Counted from the first letter of the stretch, positions 1-5,740 are shown. The stretch: DNA of 7,733 nucleotides from an uncultured Verrucomicrobiota bacterium (GCA_913045395.1 CAJWPV010000056.1:1-7733); one strand, 5' to 3'. A program made the numbers and translations. Notes: generated by a model not told the origin, from the sequence alone.

Positions 1-670
1 ACCAGAAAAACGTCCAGTACAGATAACGCATACGCGCCGTGTCCTGCGTCCAGCGGTACAGGCAGCACAATACCCCCATGAACGAGAGCACGCTCAGCGT
101 GTACACCTCCACGATCACAGCCTGGCTCCACATGAACCCACTGAAACCGAGCATCAACCCCGCCACGCAGCCGCCGACTAATGTGATGCGCTTGGCCAAG
201 CGCTCGTCCACGCCACCAAGCCACTCAATGCCATCAATGATTCGCGCCGAGGCCCGGCAGGTCAGCAGCGCCAGCAGGCCACTTGACAACGCCGCGGCAA
301 CGGCCGACGAGAGCGCCACCCGGAACGCGATGTTTGAGATCGGCACCAGCTTGGTAAAGAGCCACGTGTAAAGCGTCCAGACCGGGTAACCGGGTGGATG
401 CGGCACACCGGCGTACATGGAGCCCACCGCCAGCTCGCCGCAGTCCTCCAGCGTCAGGTCCGGGGAGATCGTCAGGCAATATCCCAGCAACGTCACGAGC
501 GTGGTGATGCCGAACGCTAGCCAATCCACCGGCCGGAAGAACGACTCTCCGGCAGCGAGTGCCCTGTCGGTTTTCAGCCAGCCCGGCATCGGGTCGGACG
601 AAACCGGCCCGGTGGCAACCGGCTTGGGGCGCCTTTGGCCTTGCACCCGTTCTTTCTTGTTTTGTCCCAT
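1..670 (-). CDS. DUF2723 / TMEM260-like membrane glycosyltransferase, N-terminal part (runs off the left edge)
   Basis: Reading the minus strand from an ATG at 670-668 gives 223 residues with no stop before the window edge. Family signatures are clear: LTLEDCGEL at residues 72-80, GVPHPPGYP at 88-96, and WSQAVIVEVYTL at 181-192. About 45 polar residues precede a first membrane segment (about 50-68). Further hydrophobic stretches lie near 113-138, 162-180 and 186-204. DUF2723 proteins are multi-pass membrane proteins with a GT-C-like fold. The human relative TMEM260 is a protein O-mannosyltransferase, so sugar transfer at the membrane is plausible, but the bacterial substrate is unknown. The start is chosen as the first in-frame ATG before the conserved region; no convincing ribosome binding site is visible. 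It is divergent from the Nudix gene with 127 bases between the starts. Confident on family, not on activity. Confidence 0.88.
   Translation of the reverse strand, partial: MGQNKKERVQGQRRPKPVATGPVSSDPMPGWLKTDRALAAGESFFRPVDWLAFGITTLVTLLGYCLTISPDLTLEDCGELAVGSMYAGVPHPPGYPVWTLYTWLFTKLVPISNIAFRVALSSAVAAALSSGLLALLTCRASARIIDGIEWLGGVDERLAKRITLVGGCVAGLMLGFSGFMWSQAVIVEVYTLSVLSFMGVLCCLYRWTQDTARMRYLYWTFFW
191..200. repeat. CTTGGCCAAG palindrome, copy 1
   Basis: This perfect 10-base palindrome lies inside the DUF2723 coding region. Here the symmetry extends to 16 bases, GCGCTTGGCCAAGCGC (188-203). It is one of four exact copies in the window. Confidence 0.6.
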
Positions 671-797
671 CAGGAATGCGCCGCAGCGCGAAGACGGCCA
701 AGCTAACACTTGACCGCGCGGAAAATCCATCCCCGAATCAGGCGACGCACCGTTGCCAGTTGCAACCCGGACAGGTTTCGCGGCAAAGTCGCCGCCG

Positions 798-1295
798 ATG
801 GTGCTACCCCACAAGATCGCCACCCTGCTCTACTGCTTCGATGCCGACGACCGGCTACTACTGCTCGAGCGCACACAGGAACCCAACCTCGGCAAATGGA
901 GCCCGCCCGGAGGCAAGGTGCGGGGCGACCATGGTGAGTCGCCCTACGCCTGCGCCTGCCGCGAGGCCCAAGAGGAAATGGGACTAAACCTTCGCCCAAG
1001 CGACCTCCACCTCACCGGCCTCGTCAGTGAGGACGGCTACGAAGGAAGCACCCACTGGTACATTTTCCTGTTCGAGGTTCTGCCTCTCTTGGCCAAGCTG
1101 CCGCCGCCATGCCCCGAGGGCCAGTTCGGTTTTTTTAACAACACCGAAATGGCCGGACTCGACGTGCCTCGCACCGACCGCGAACAGCTTTGGCCGCTGT
1201 TCCAGCAGCATCGCGGCGGCTTTTTCTCCGGCCACTGCCACTGCCTCGAGGGCGACGCCTTCGAGTGGACGACCCAGGAATCCTGCCATGACTGA
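798..1295 (+). CDS. Nudix hydrolase (MutT-like)
   Basis: This 165-residue protein is a one-domain Nudix hydrolase, a family that cleaves nucleoside diphosphates linked to another group (for example oxidised dNTPs or ADP-ribose). The Nudix box lies at about residues 39-63: GGKVRGDHGES, then REAQEEMGL, with E56, E59 and E60 as the expected metal ligands. The spacing is odd: seven residues separate G39 from E47, where the usual box has five (Gx5Ex7REuxEExGu), so the loop carries a two-residue insertion. The lead-in NLGKWSPPGG (residues 30-39) is typical of MutT-like members. The ATG at 798 is preferred because homology begins at MVLPHKIATLLYCF. A TTG at 753 is in frame and would add 15 atypical residues. 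The 3' end overlaps tadA by 8 bases, so the two are probably co-transcribed and translationally coupled. The substrate cannot be named from sequence. Confidence 0.9.
   Translation: MVLPHKIATLLYCFDADDRLLLLERTQEPNLGKWSPPGGKVRGDHGESPYACACREAQEEMGLNLRPSDLHLTGLVSEDGYEGSTHWYIFLFEVLPLLAKLPPPCPEGQFGFFNNTEMAGLDVPRTDREQLWPLFQQHRGGFFSGHCHCLEGDAFEWTTQESCHD
1088..1097. repeat. CTTGGCCAAG palindrome, copy 2
   Basis: This exact copy lies inside the Nudix gene, where the coding frame reads LLAKL. Flanking bases are not symmetrical. Confidence 0.6.
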
Positions 1296-1785
1296 CGAGC
1301 CGATGATCGACCTCAGCAGCGACGACTACTTCATGGGCGAAGCCCTGCGCCAGGCCATGAAGGCGTGGGAAGCCGAGGAGGTGCCGATCGGTGCCGTGAT
1401 CGTACACGAGGGCCGTATCATCGCCCGGGCGTTCAACCAGGTGGAACTGCTCAAGGACGCCACTGCGCACGCCGAGATGCTCTCCCTCACCGCCGCCGAG
1501 GAAGCGATCGGGAATTGGCGGCTCACCGGTTGCACGTTATTCGTCACCAAGGAGCCGTGTCCGATGTGTGCCGGGGCAATGGTGCATTGCCGACTTGACC
1601 GGGTGGTATTCGGCGCACCTGACCCCAAGGGCGGAGCCGCCGGCGGCGCAATGAACCTTTTGCAGCACGAGGGGCTAAACCACCACTGCACCATCACCGC
1701 CGGTGTTGGCGAGCAACAATGCGCCGCCGTCCTCCGGGAATTCTTCGCGGAGCAGCGCGCCAAAAAAGCTGCCGAGAGAAACTGA
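1288..1785 (+). CDS. tadA: tRNA-specific adenosine deaminase TadA
   Basis: This 165-residue cytidine/deoxycytidylate deaminase-fold protein matches TadA, which converts adenosine to inosine at wobble position 34 of tRNA-Arg(ACG) in the cytoplasm. The catalytic set is complete. DATAHAE at residues 57-63 supplies zinc ligand H61 and proton-shuttle E63, and EPCPMCAGAM at 89-98 supplies zinc ligands C91 and C94. N50 and the downstream FGAPDPKGGAAGGAMNLL stretch (108-125) are also family-typical. The start at 1288 lies inside the last codons of the Nudix gene (8-base overlap in another frame). Starts at 1303 or 1333 are possible, but 1333 would cut into the first helix. The frame is open upstream to 1027, but that part runs through the Nudix gene and is its shadow. 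A related guanine or cytosine deaminase cannot be fully excluded, but the sequence fits TadA best. Confidence 0.93.
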   Translation: MTDEPMIDLSSDDYFMGEALRQAMKAWEAEEVPIGAVIVHEGRIIARAFNQVELLKDATAHAEMLSLTAAEEAIGNWRLTGCTLFVTKEPCPMCAGAMVHCRLDRVVFGAPDPKGGAAGGAMNLLQHEGLNHHCTITAGVGEQQCAAVLREFFAEQRAKKAAERN

Positions 1786-1788
1786 CCG

Positions 1789-1798
1789 CTTGGCCAAG
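1789..1798. repeat. CTTGGCCAAG palindrome, copy 3
   Basis: This exact copy starts 4 bases after the tadA stop codon, in the short gap between the convergent tadA gene and the decayed ankyrin gene. Allowing one G-T pair, the symmetry extends to 16 bases (1786-1801). No T-run follows, so a terminator role is not supported. Confidence 0.6.
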
Positions 1799-1801
1799 TG
1801 G

Positions 1802-2008
1802 ATGGTTGTAATGGTGTGACAGTGTCGCCATAAACAATGGAGTCCTGCCCTGCCCGTCCTACGCATCCACATTCACCCCGTTATTTAACAGCGTCCGGAC
1901 GCGGGCAAGATTGCGTTACCCGGCTGCGGTGTGGATCGGTCCAGCGAAGGCAGTCGAGGCCACAAGTGAGACAACTGTTATTGTCAGTAGTGTGCGTATG
2001 CGTTTCAT
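1802..2008 (-). pseudogene. Decayed exported ankyrin-repeat gene with two in-frame stop codons
   Basis: From the ATG at 2008-2006 the frame encodes a signal peptide (MKRIRTLL, hydrophobic core, AFA-G cleavage site near residue 22-23), then GPIHTAAG, then TAA at 1918-1916. The same frame continues as RNLARVRTLLNNGVNVDA, meets TAG at 1861-1859, and resumes as DGQGRTPLFMATLSHHYN. Without the stops this is a regular ankyrin repeat (AAxxGNLxxVxxLLxxGxxVxA) followed by the first half of a second one (GxTPLxxA). Ankyrin spacing is kept exactly across both stops, so these look like substitutions rather than frameshifts. Homology fades near 1802, just before the palindrome and the tadA stop. The ATG overlaps the TGA of the upstream ankyrin gene (ATGA at 2005-2008), and an AAGGG sits 4 bases before it, so a 30-residue secreted peptide could still be made. 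I treat it as a remnant. Confidence 0.72.
1946..2008 (-). repeat. Signal-peptide leader repeat, copy in the decayed ankyrin gene (partner 3745-3807)
   Basis: The first 21 codons of the decayed ankyrin gene align without gaps to the first 21 codons of the FG-GAP gene at 3745-3807, with 50 of 63 bases identical by my count. The best stretch includes cagtagtgtgcg and gtttcat on the plus strand. The similarity covers the signal peptide and stops at its end, after which the proteins are unrelated (ankyrin against FG-GAP). Confidence 0.75.
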
Positions 2009-2475
2009 TTCCCTTCAGCTTTCAATTCTTCACTCGTCTTGGCTCCGTGTTTGCGGAGAAGTACGGCAGTTTCAGTTTGTTCTTTTAGATTGGCTAAATC
2101 CAGCACTGTATAGCCGCCACCCTTCATCCTCGCATTCAAATCTGCACCTTTAACAATTAGCAACTCGGCGACCGCCGCATGACCTTGATCAACCGCCGCA
2201 TGCAAAGGAATCCAACCACGCACATCGCTCGCATTCACATCCGCATCATTGGCAATAAGCAGTTCAACAACATCGGAGTGCCCTTGATAAGACGCCGCAT
2301 GCAAAGGGGTGTTTTCGGACCTAGTCTGCGCATTCGCATCCACACCGGCATCCAGGTGTCGTTTCACAGCTTTGATGTTTCCATCAAAGGCGGCCTTGTG
2401 AATTAACATTGCGGTTGTCGTCCCGCACCCCACCAACAGCACGGCGCCGATTGTTGTGAGTAGAAGGTGTTTCAT
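2005..2475 (-). CDS. Ankyrin-repeat lipoprotein
   Basis: This 156-residue protein starts with a lipoprotein signal peptide: MKHLLLTTIG, then AVLLVGC, with the lipobox cysteine at C17 followed by GTTT. The mature part is ankyrin repeats of 33-residue period at about residues 23-52, 54-86, 87-119 and a diverged last one at 120-145. NTPLHAASYQGHSDVVELL and IPLHAAVDQGHAAVAELL are near-consensus. It ends in a charged tail, LLRKHGAKTSEELKAEGK (139-156). Ankyrin repeats bind proteins, so a membrane-anchored, periplasm- or surface-facing binding role is inferred; the partner is unknown. DNA repeats with a 99-base period reflect the protein repeats (for example ccgcatgcaaagg at 2196 and 2295). The ATG overlaps the TGA of an upstream orphan tail (ATGA at 2472-2475), and its own TGA overlaps the next ATG (2005-2008). 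Confidence 0.87.
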   Translation of the reverse strand: MKHLLLTTIGAVLLVGCGTTTAMLIHKAAFDGNIKAVKRHLDAGVDANAQTRSENTPLHAASYQGHSDVVELLIANDADVNASDVRGWIPLHAAVDQGHAAVAELLIVKGADLNARMKGGGYTVLDLANLKEQTETAVLLRKHGAKTSEELKAEGK

Positions 2476-2550
2476 TTCAATTCTTCACCCGTCTTGCCGC
2501 CATGTTTGCGGAGGAGGTCGGCGCTTTCGCCAAAAAAACTGTCGAAGTAG
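2472..2550 (-). pseudogene. Orphan C-terminal tail of an ankyrin-repeat gene
   Basis: Directly after the FG-GAP stop codon the minus strand encodes, in a different frame, GESADLLRKHGGKTGEELK followed by TGA at 2474-2472. This matches the tail of the intact ankyrin protein (LLRKHGAKTSEELK). Over 18 codons (2475-2528 against 2020-2073) I count 45 identical bases of 54. No ankyrin repeat or start codon belonging to it remains upstream, where the FG-GAP gene now lies. It is read as the leftover 3' end of a third ankyrin gene whose body was deleted or replaced. Its stop overlaps the ATG of the intact ankyrin gene as ATGA, the same junction found at the other end of that gene. The upstream edge of the homology is uncertain (about 2528-2535). 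Confidence 0.7.
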
Positions 2551-3807
2551 TCATTCAGCCTTGGTCGGCTTGCGAAGATAGACCCACACATTGCCGTGGG
2601 TACCACTGCTGACTGACTCTTCGAATTTGTCCAACTGGTCGTAGTAATTGTCGCCGCGTTTGCGAAGTAGTTCAAAAATTTGGCGTTGGATTTTTGAGGC
2701 GGCATCGCGATCAAGACACACCTCACGTTTGGCAACCAGCCGGGAGATCTCCATGGTGTCGGCATCGGTGCGATTCTTGAAGTCGGCGTATTCCCCCAGT
2801 TGTTTCTTGGACAGGGTGCGCTTCGGGCGGATGGCACTTGGGAAATTCACGTCGCCAACGAGCAAGTCTGCAAGACCGTCGCCGTTGTAGTCGGCTACGT
2901 GCATTTTGAGCCGGCCACCAGGATGATCCTTGCCTGACTGCAGGCCGGAGCCGGGATCCGGTTCGCGGATGAGCACTTCGCTTTCAGTGAAAACCGGTTC
3001 GCCTTTTCTGGCGCTGTCGAACAACGCGATCACACCGGTGCTTTCAAGGCCAACCAGCAAGTCGGCGCGACCATCTCCGTTCCAGTCGGCAATCTCCACT
3101 CCGAGCCGCCCGCGCAGACTGACGACTTTGCCGTTAAACTTAACTTTCTCGATTTTTGGATCGAACTTCGGCTCCTTTCGCGTGCCAATATTTTCTGCCA
3201 GATGAATGTTGCCCGATGTAGCGATGACGAGATCCAGATCGCCGTCGCCGTCCCAGTCGTGTGCGCGGGGGTTGGTGGAGTAGTTTGGTTTAATGAATTG
3301 CCCTCCAGTATCCCTTAGCATCTTGGCTGCGGCGTATTCGCCTTTGCCGTCGTTGAGGTAAAGGTAAAGGTGCCCGGGATAACTGCCGGTGAGCATATCC
3401 ATATCGCCGTCGCCATCCCAATCGACCGGTTCGGGGCAGAAGCTCACGCAGCAGGTGATCGGCACTTCGGCGATTTTGCCATCGGCCTGAAACCACTTGA
3501 AACCGTCATAGTGCGGTTTGGTCTCGCTGCCAACATTTCGGTAAATGCGCAGGCGACCTCGCACGTAAAGTTGACCCTCGAAATCAAGTCGTCCCTTGCC
3601 AAACTCGCCGACAAGCAGATCACGGACTCCGTCACCATCGAAATCGAACAGGTACGGCGCAGCGTGGCCGGTGTTGACGTCGATAATCTCACTGCCGGAT
3701 TTCAGGCGAAACGGTTTTTTGAGATCATCGCCCGCCTGCGGGCTGGAAGCGGTCGAGGCCAGCAGTGAGGCGACCGATAGTGCCAGTAGTGTGCGTGTGT
3801 GTTTCAT
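2551..3807 (-). CDS. Secreted FG-GAP/VCBS repeat protein
   Basis: This 418-residue exported protein has five calcium-binding-type repeats: DFDGDGVRD (55-63), DWDGDGDMD (129-137), DWDGDGDLD (184-192), DWNGDGRAD (241-249) and DYNGDGLAD (306-314). Most are followed by a hydrophobic strand such as LLVGE or LVIATSGN. These are the blades of an FG-GAP/VCBS beta-propeller, usually found in extracellular adhesion or binding proteins. An N-terminal signal peptide (MKHTRTLLALSVASLLAS) supports export. A CCxxxC cluster (C119, C120, C124) sits between the first two repeats. The C-terminal 80 residues are charged, partly helical and lack repeats. The ATG at 3807 is preferred over an in-frame one at 3840 because it begins the signal peptide. 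That signal-peptide segment is about 79% identical in DNA to the one of the decayed ankyrin gene. No specific ligand or enzyme activity can be named. Confidence 0.86.
   Translation of the reverse strand: MKHTRTLLALSVASLLASTASSPQAGDDLKKPFRLKSGSEIIDVNTGHAAPYLFDFDGDGVRDLLVGEFGKGRLDFEGQLYVRGRLRIYRNVGSETKPHYDGFKWFQADGKIAEVPITCCVSFCPEPVDWDGDGDMDMLTGSYPGHLYLYLNDGKGEYAAAKMLRDTGGQFIKPNYSTNPRAHDWDGDGDLDLVIATSGNIHLAENIGTRKEPKFDPKIEKVKFNGKVVSLRGRLGVEIADWNGDGRADLLVGLESTGVIALFDSARKGEPVFTESEVLIREPDPGSGLQSGKDHPGGRLKMHVADYNGDGLADLLVGDVNFPSAIRPKRTLSKKQLGEYADFKNRTDADTMEISRLVAKREVCLDRDAASKIQRQIFELLRKRGDNYYDQLDKFEESVSSGTHGNVWVYLRKPTKAE
3745..3807 (-). repeat. Signal-peptide leader repeat, copy in the FG-GAP gene (partner 1946-2008)
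   Basis: This is the direct-repeat partner of 1946-2008, encoding MKHTRTLLALSVASLLASTAS. It shares the MK-x-x-RTLL start and the VASTA-type end with the other copy. Only the leader is shared, which suggests a shuffled export module rather than homologous genes. Confidence 0.75.
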
Positions 3808-3825
3808 AAGCCTGAAGTGCGTTAG

Positions 3826-3854
3826 AAAATAGCAGACCACCTGTAACCGTCCAA
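3826..3854 (-). promoter_or_regulatory. Possible sigma-70-type promoter for the FG-GAP gene
   Basis: On the minus strand TTGGAC (3854-3849) and TATTTT (3831-3826) are separated by 17 bases. The -35 matches the consensus at three of six positions and the -10 at four of six. The predicted start of transcription would leave a leader of only about a dozen bases before the ATG at 3807. This is a weak match found by eye. Confidence 0.25.
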
Positions 3855-3898
3855 CTCCAATCAGCCAACCGAACGGGAAACGTTTCTATTACAGGTGG
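3837..3898. promoter_or_regulatory. Inverted repeat enclosing a LacI-type palindrome upstream of the FG-GAP gene
   Basis: CCACCTGTAA (3837-3846) is repeated inverted and without mismatch as TTACAGGTGG (3889-3898), with 42 bases between. Inside lies the perfect palindrome GAAACGTTTC (3877-3886), whose central CG and AAACG half-site resemble operators of LacI/GalR-family regulators. It lies 70-80 bases upstream of the FG-GAP start and more than 140 bases after the transporter stop. A role as operator or as folded leader RNA is inferred only. No regulator gene is in the window. Confidence 0.4.
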
Positions 3899-3980
3899 GC
3901 TCTTCTGTTAATCGGCATGTTGTGTGCCTGTATGATGGTAATCATCAACCCCATCAAAGTAGCCGTCGAATGGAATTAAC

Positions 3981-3992
3981 GCTTGATCAAGC
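3981..3992. repeat. 12-base palindrome GCTTGATCAAGC after the transporter gene
   Basis: A perfect 12-base palindrome lies 36 bases past the end of the BCCT gene, in the 220-base gap before the FG-GAP gene. It differs from the GCTTGGCCAAGC palindrome at 7042 only in the two central base pairs. It has no T-run next to it on either strand, so I do not call it a terminator. The rest of the 3808-4027 gap holds the inverted repeat described separately and no other recognisable feature. Confidence 0.4.
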
Positions 3993-4027
3993 AGGCTCGA
4001 AACAAGCCAGCAACTATTCCGACTCCA

Positions 4028-5563
4028 TTATTTATTGTGCCTGAAAAGCAGGATCGTCAGTGAGGCAGCCATCATCACCCCGATAAAAAGAATGGGAAGC
4101 GAAACCACGACGGAGGCTGTTTGCAATAATTCAAGCACGTCGTTTTGCTGTTCGTTTCCAGTCAGCCGACCGAGTGACAATAGAACAAGTGGCAATACTC
4201 CCAGCCCAATCGCCCATACCACCCGATGCCAGCGGGCAGGATGCTCGCTAGGTTTAAGTTTTCTGGTGGCGGCTGCGGCCAAGGTGTAGGAGGCAGAATC
4301 ATAGGTTGTCGCCGCAAAGGAGACACAAAGCAAAAAAAAGAGCGGCAGGCTCCATTGGCCCAGCGGTAGTGAGGTTATCACCTGAATCACGGCCGCATGC
4401 TTGTTTTGCTCAAAGGCCTCGATGATTTTTATTCCTTGTTCCTGCTCAAGGTATAGCGAGTAGCTGCCAAGAATCATGAAGCAGATGGTGCAGCCAAGCG
4501 TTCCAAAAAACAAAACCCCCAGGATCAATTGGCGCAATGTTCGGCCGCGGGAAATCTTGCAGATGAACATTCCCACAAATGGCCCGAGGGTCAGCCACCA
4601 TGCCCAATAAAAAACTGTCCATTTTTCGGTGAACACTTTGTTTTGTGCCGGATAACCCACACCGCTCATTTCCGGCAAATGGGTCATCATAAAAAGCACA
4701 CTATCAAGACCTTGCCTCGCAATGTATTTCGCCGGACCCCAGGCAACAATCATCCCCATGAGCATAAATATCAGAACGATATTTATGTTCGACAACTGCT
4801 TGATGCCGCGCTCCAAACCGACGTAGACACTCAGCGCGATTATGGCCACCACCAAGGCAACGGCGCCAAAGGTGAGTCCGAACGATTGTTCCACGCCGAA
4901 AAACGCACCAAACGATTCGGTGATCAACGGTGTGGTCAGACCGATGCCTGTTGTTGCCGAACCCAGAAGGCCAACCATGAACAAAATATCAATGACTCTG
5001 CCCGGCACTTTCCGGGTGCTGCCACGCAAAATTGGTCGACACGCAGAAGAAAGGTTCAATGATGATTCATTGCGAACATGATACGCGTAACCAAGGCAGA
5101 CCGCCGGCAGGCAATAGAGTGACCAACCGATGATACCCCAGTGAAACATCCCGTATGAGGCTGACCATTTCAACGCTTCCTCTGAGCGTGGTTCCATCTC
5201 AAAGGGAGGGTTCTCATAGTACTCAACCCACTCAATCGTACCCCAGTAAAGTATCGCAGTGCCAATACCGGTCGAAAACAACATGGCTATCCAGCTTAAT
5301 GTTGAATGTTCAGGGTGCTCATTTGATGGGCCAAGCGTGATGGACCCGAATGGTCCAAGTGCAACGAGCAGCAGAAAAAACATTACGCCGATCCCGAACC
5401 AGATGTAGAGCAAACCGGTTTTGCCCGTAATAAAAGAGAATGTCCTTGTGATTGCCTCTTGGCTGGCCTGTGGTGCTAGAAGCAGCAATAGCGTGACAAC
5501 AGCAATCACAATTCCCGTTGCAGTAAAAATAAACCAATCAATCTTAGGCTCTTCAGGTTCCAT
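4028..5563 (-). CDS. BCCT-family transporter (betaine/carnitine/choline type)
   Basis: This 511-residue inner-membrane protein has about 12 hydrophobic segments. Family signatures are MLFSTGIGTAILYWGTIEW (94-112), FHWGIIGWSLY (140-150), KWTVFYWAWW (314-323) and ISRGRT (337-342). Such carriers move trimethylammonium compounds such as glycine betaine, choline or carnitine. By motif alignment from memory, the aromatic cage of helix 4 in BetP (W189, W194, Y197) corresponds to W142, W147 and Y150, all kept. In helix 8 the residue matching BetP W377 is L326. F416, T419 and T420 fall where BetP has the Na2-site residues F464, T467 and S468, which favours sodium coupling. The PPFEMEP segment (119-125) resembles CaiT. 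The exact substrate is unresolved. Length is near that of CaiT, without the long regulatory tails of BetP. A perfect hairpin lies 10-33 bases before the start. Confidence 0.93.
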   Translation of the reverse strand: MEPEEPKIDWFIFTATGIVIAVVTLLLLLAPQASQEAITRTFSFITGKTGLLYIWFGIGVMFFLLLVALGPFGSITLGPSNEHPEHSTLSWIAMLFSTGIGTAILYWGTIEWVEYYENPPFEMEPRSEEALKWSASYGMFHWGIIGWSLYCLPAVCLGYAYHVRNESSLNLSSACRPILRGSTRKVPGRVIDILFMVGLLGSATTGIGLTTPLITESFGAFFGVEQSFGLTFGAVALVVAIIALSVYVGLERGIKQLSNINIVLIFMLMGMIVAWGPAKYIARQGLDSVLFMMTHLPEMSGVGYPAQNKVFTEKWTVFYWAWWLTLGPFVGMFICKISRGRTLRQLILGVLFFGTLGCTICFMILGSYSLYLEQEQGIKIIEAFEQNKHAAVIQVITSLPLGQWSLPLFFLLCVSFAATTYDSASYTLAAAATRKLKPSEHPARWHRVVWAIGLGVLPLVLLSLGRLTGNEQQNDVLELLQTASVVVSLPILFIGVMMAASLTILLFRHNK

Positions 5564-5572
5564 GAATGTGCT

Positions 5573-5596
5573 GCCGGTTTAACTTCAAAAACCGGC
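5573..5596 (-). promoter_or_regulatory. Perfect 8-bp stem-loop just before the transporter start codon
   Basis: GCCGGTTT and AAACCGGC form an 8-bp perfect stem around an 8-base loop. On the minus strand the stem ends 9 bases before the ATG at 5563, where a ribosome binding site would lie, and no other good Shine-Dalgarno sequence is visible. It could be an operator or a structure that limits translation initiation. No T-run follows it on the minus strand, so it is not a terminator for the upstream hydrolase gene. Confidence 0.4.
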
Positions 5597-5677
5597 CCAG
5601 AAATATTTTTTATGCGCTGGCAAATAATCTACCCAGGGTCTTGATGTAGGCAAACCGTAAAAAGTGGAGCCACAGAC

Positions 5678-5737
5678 TCACAAGGTCAGAGCCTCAAGAT
5701 TCCGAAACTGCTCGAGTGCTTCAGGATTGATATAAAG
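5678..5737 (-). other. Short in-frame leucine-rich stretch after the hydrolase stop codons
   Basis: After tandem stop codons TAA TAG (5743-5738) the hydrolase frame continues as LYINPEALEQFRNLEALTL and ends in TGA at 5680-5678. The spacing of leucines (LxxFxxLxxLxL) resembles a single leucine-rich repeat. It has no start codon and is only 19 residues, so it may be a remnant or chance. The remaining gap to the BCCT start contains only the stem-loop at 5573-5596. Confidence 0.2.
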
Positions 5738-5740
5738 CTA

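Noticed and set aside
234..701. A 155-codon open frame on the minus strand
   Set aside because: It overlaps the DUF2723 gene in another frame and shows no family motif. The DUF2723 frame carries clear signatures.
752..766. The inverted repeat GTTGC-CAGTT-GCAAC in the gap before the Nudix gene
   Set aside because: A 5-bp stem is too short to support a regulatory call without other evidence.
1027..1287. An 87-codon upstream extension of the tadA frame
   Set aside because: It lies entirely within the Nudix gene and resembles nothing; TadA homology begins after 1288.
1786..1801. A terminator between tadA and the convergent ankyrin genes
   Set aside because: The symmetry at this site leaves no loop and no T-run follows on either strand.
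2472..2560. A programmed frameshift joining the FG-GAP gene to the ankyrin tail
   Set aside because: The T-run (around 2531-2537) lies after the FG-GAP stop codon, so ribosomes would terminate before reaching it.
2472..2837. A 121-codon minus-strand frame running from the FG-GAP gene into the ankyrin tail
   Set aside because: Only its last part (after 2550) is meaningful. The upstream part is an alternative frame of the FG-GAP gene, whose own frame is clean to its stop.
3933..3947. A small hairpin TGATG-GTAAT-CATCA in the gap after the transporter
   Set aside because: It has only 5 bp, A+T-rich, with no T-run; this is expected by chance in a 220-base gap.
4529..5062. A 177-codon open frame on the plus strand
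   Set aside because: It is antisense to the BCCT gene, which has a full set of family motifs; its composition is that of a shadow frame.
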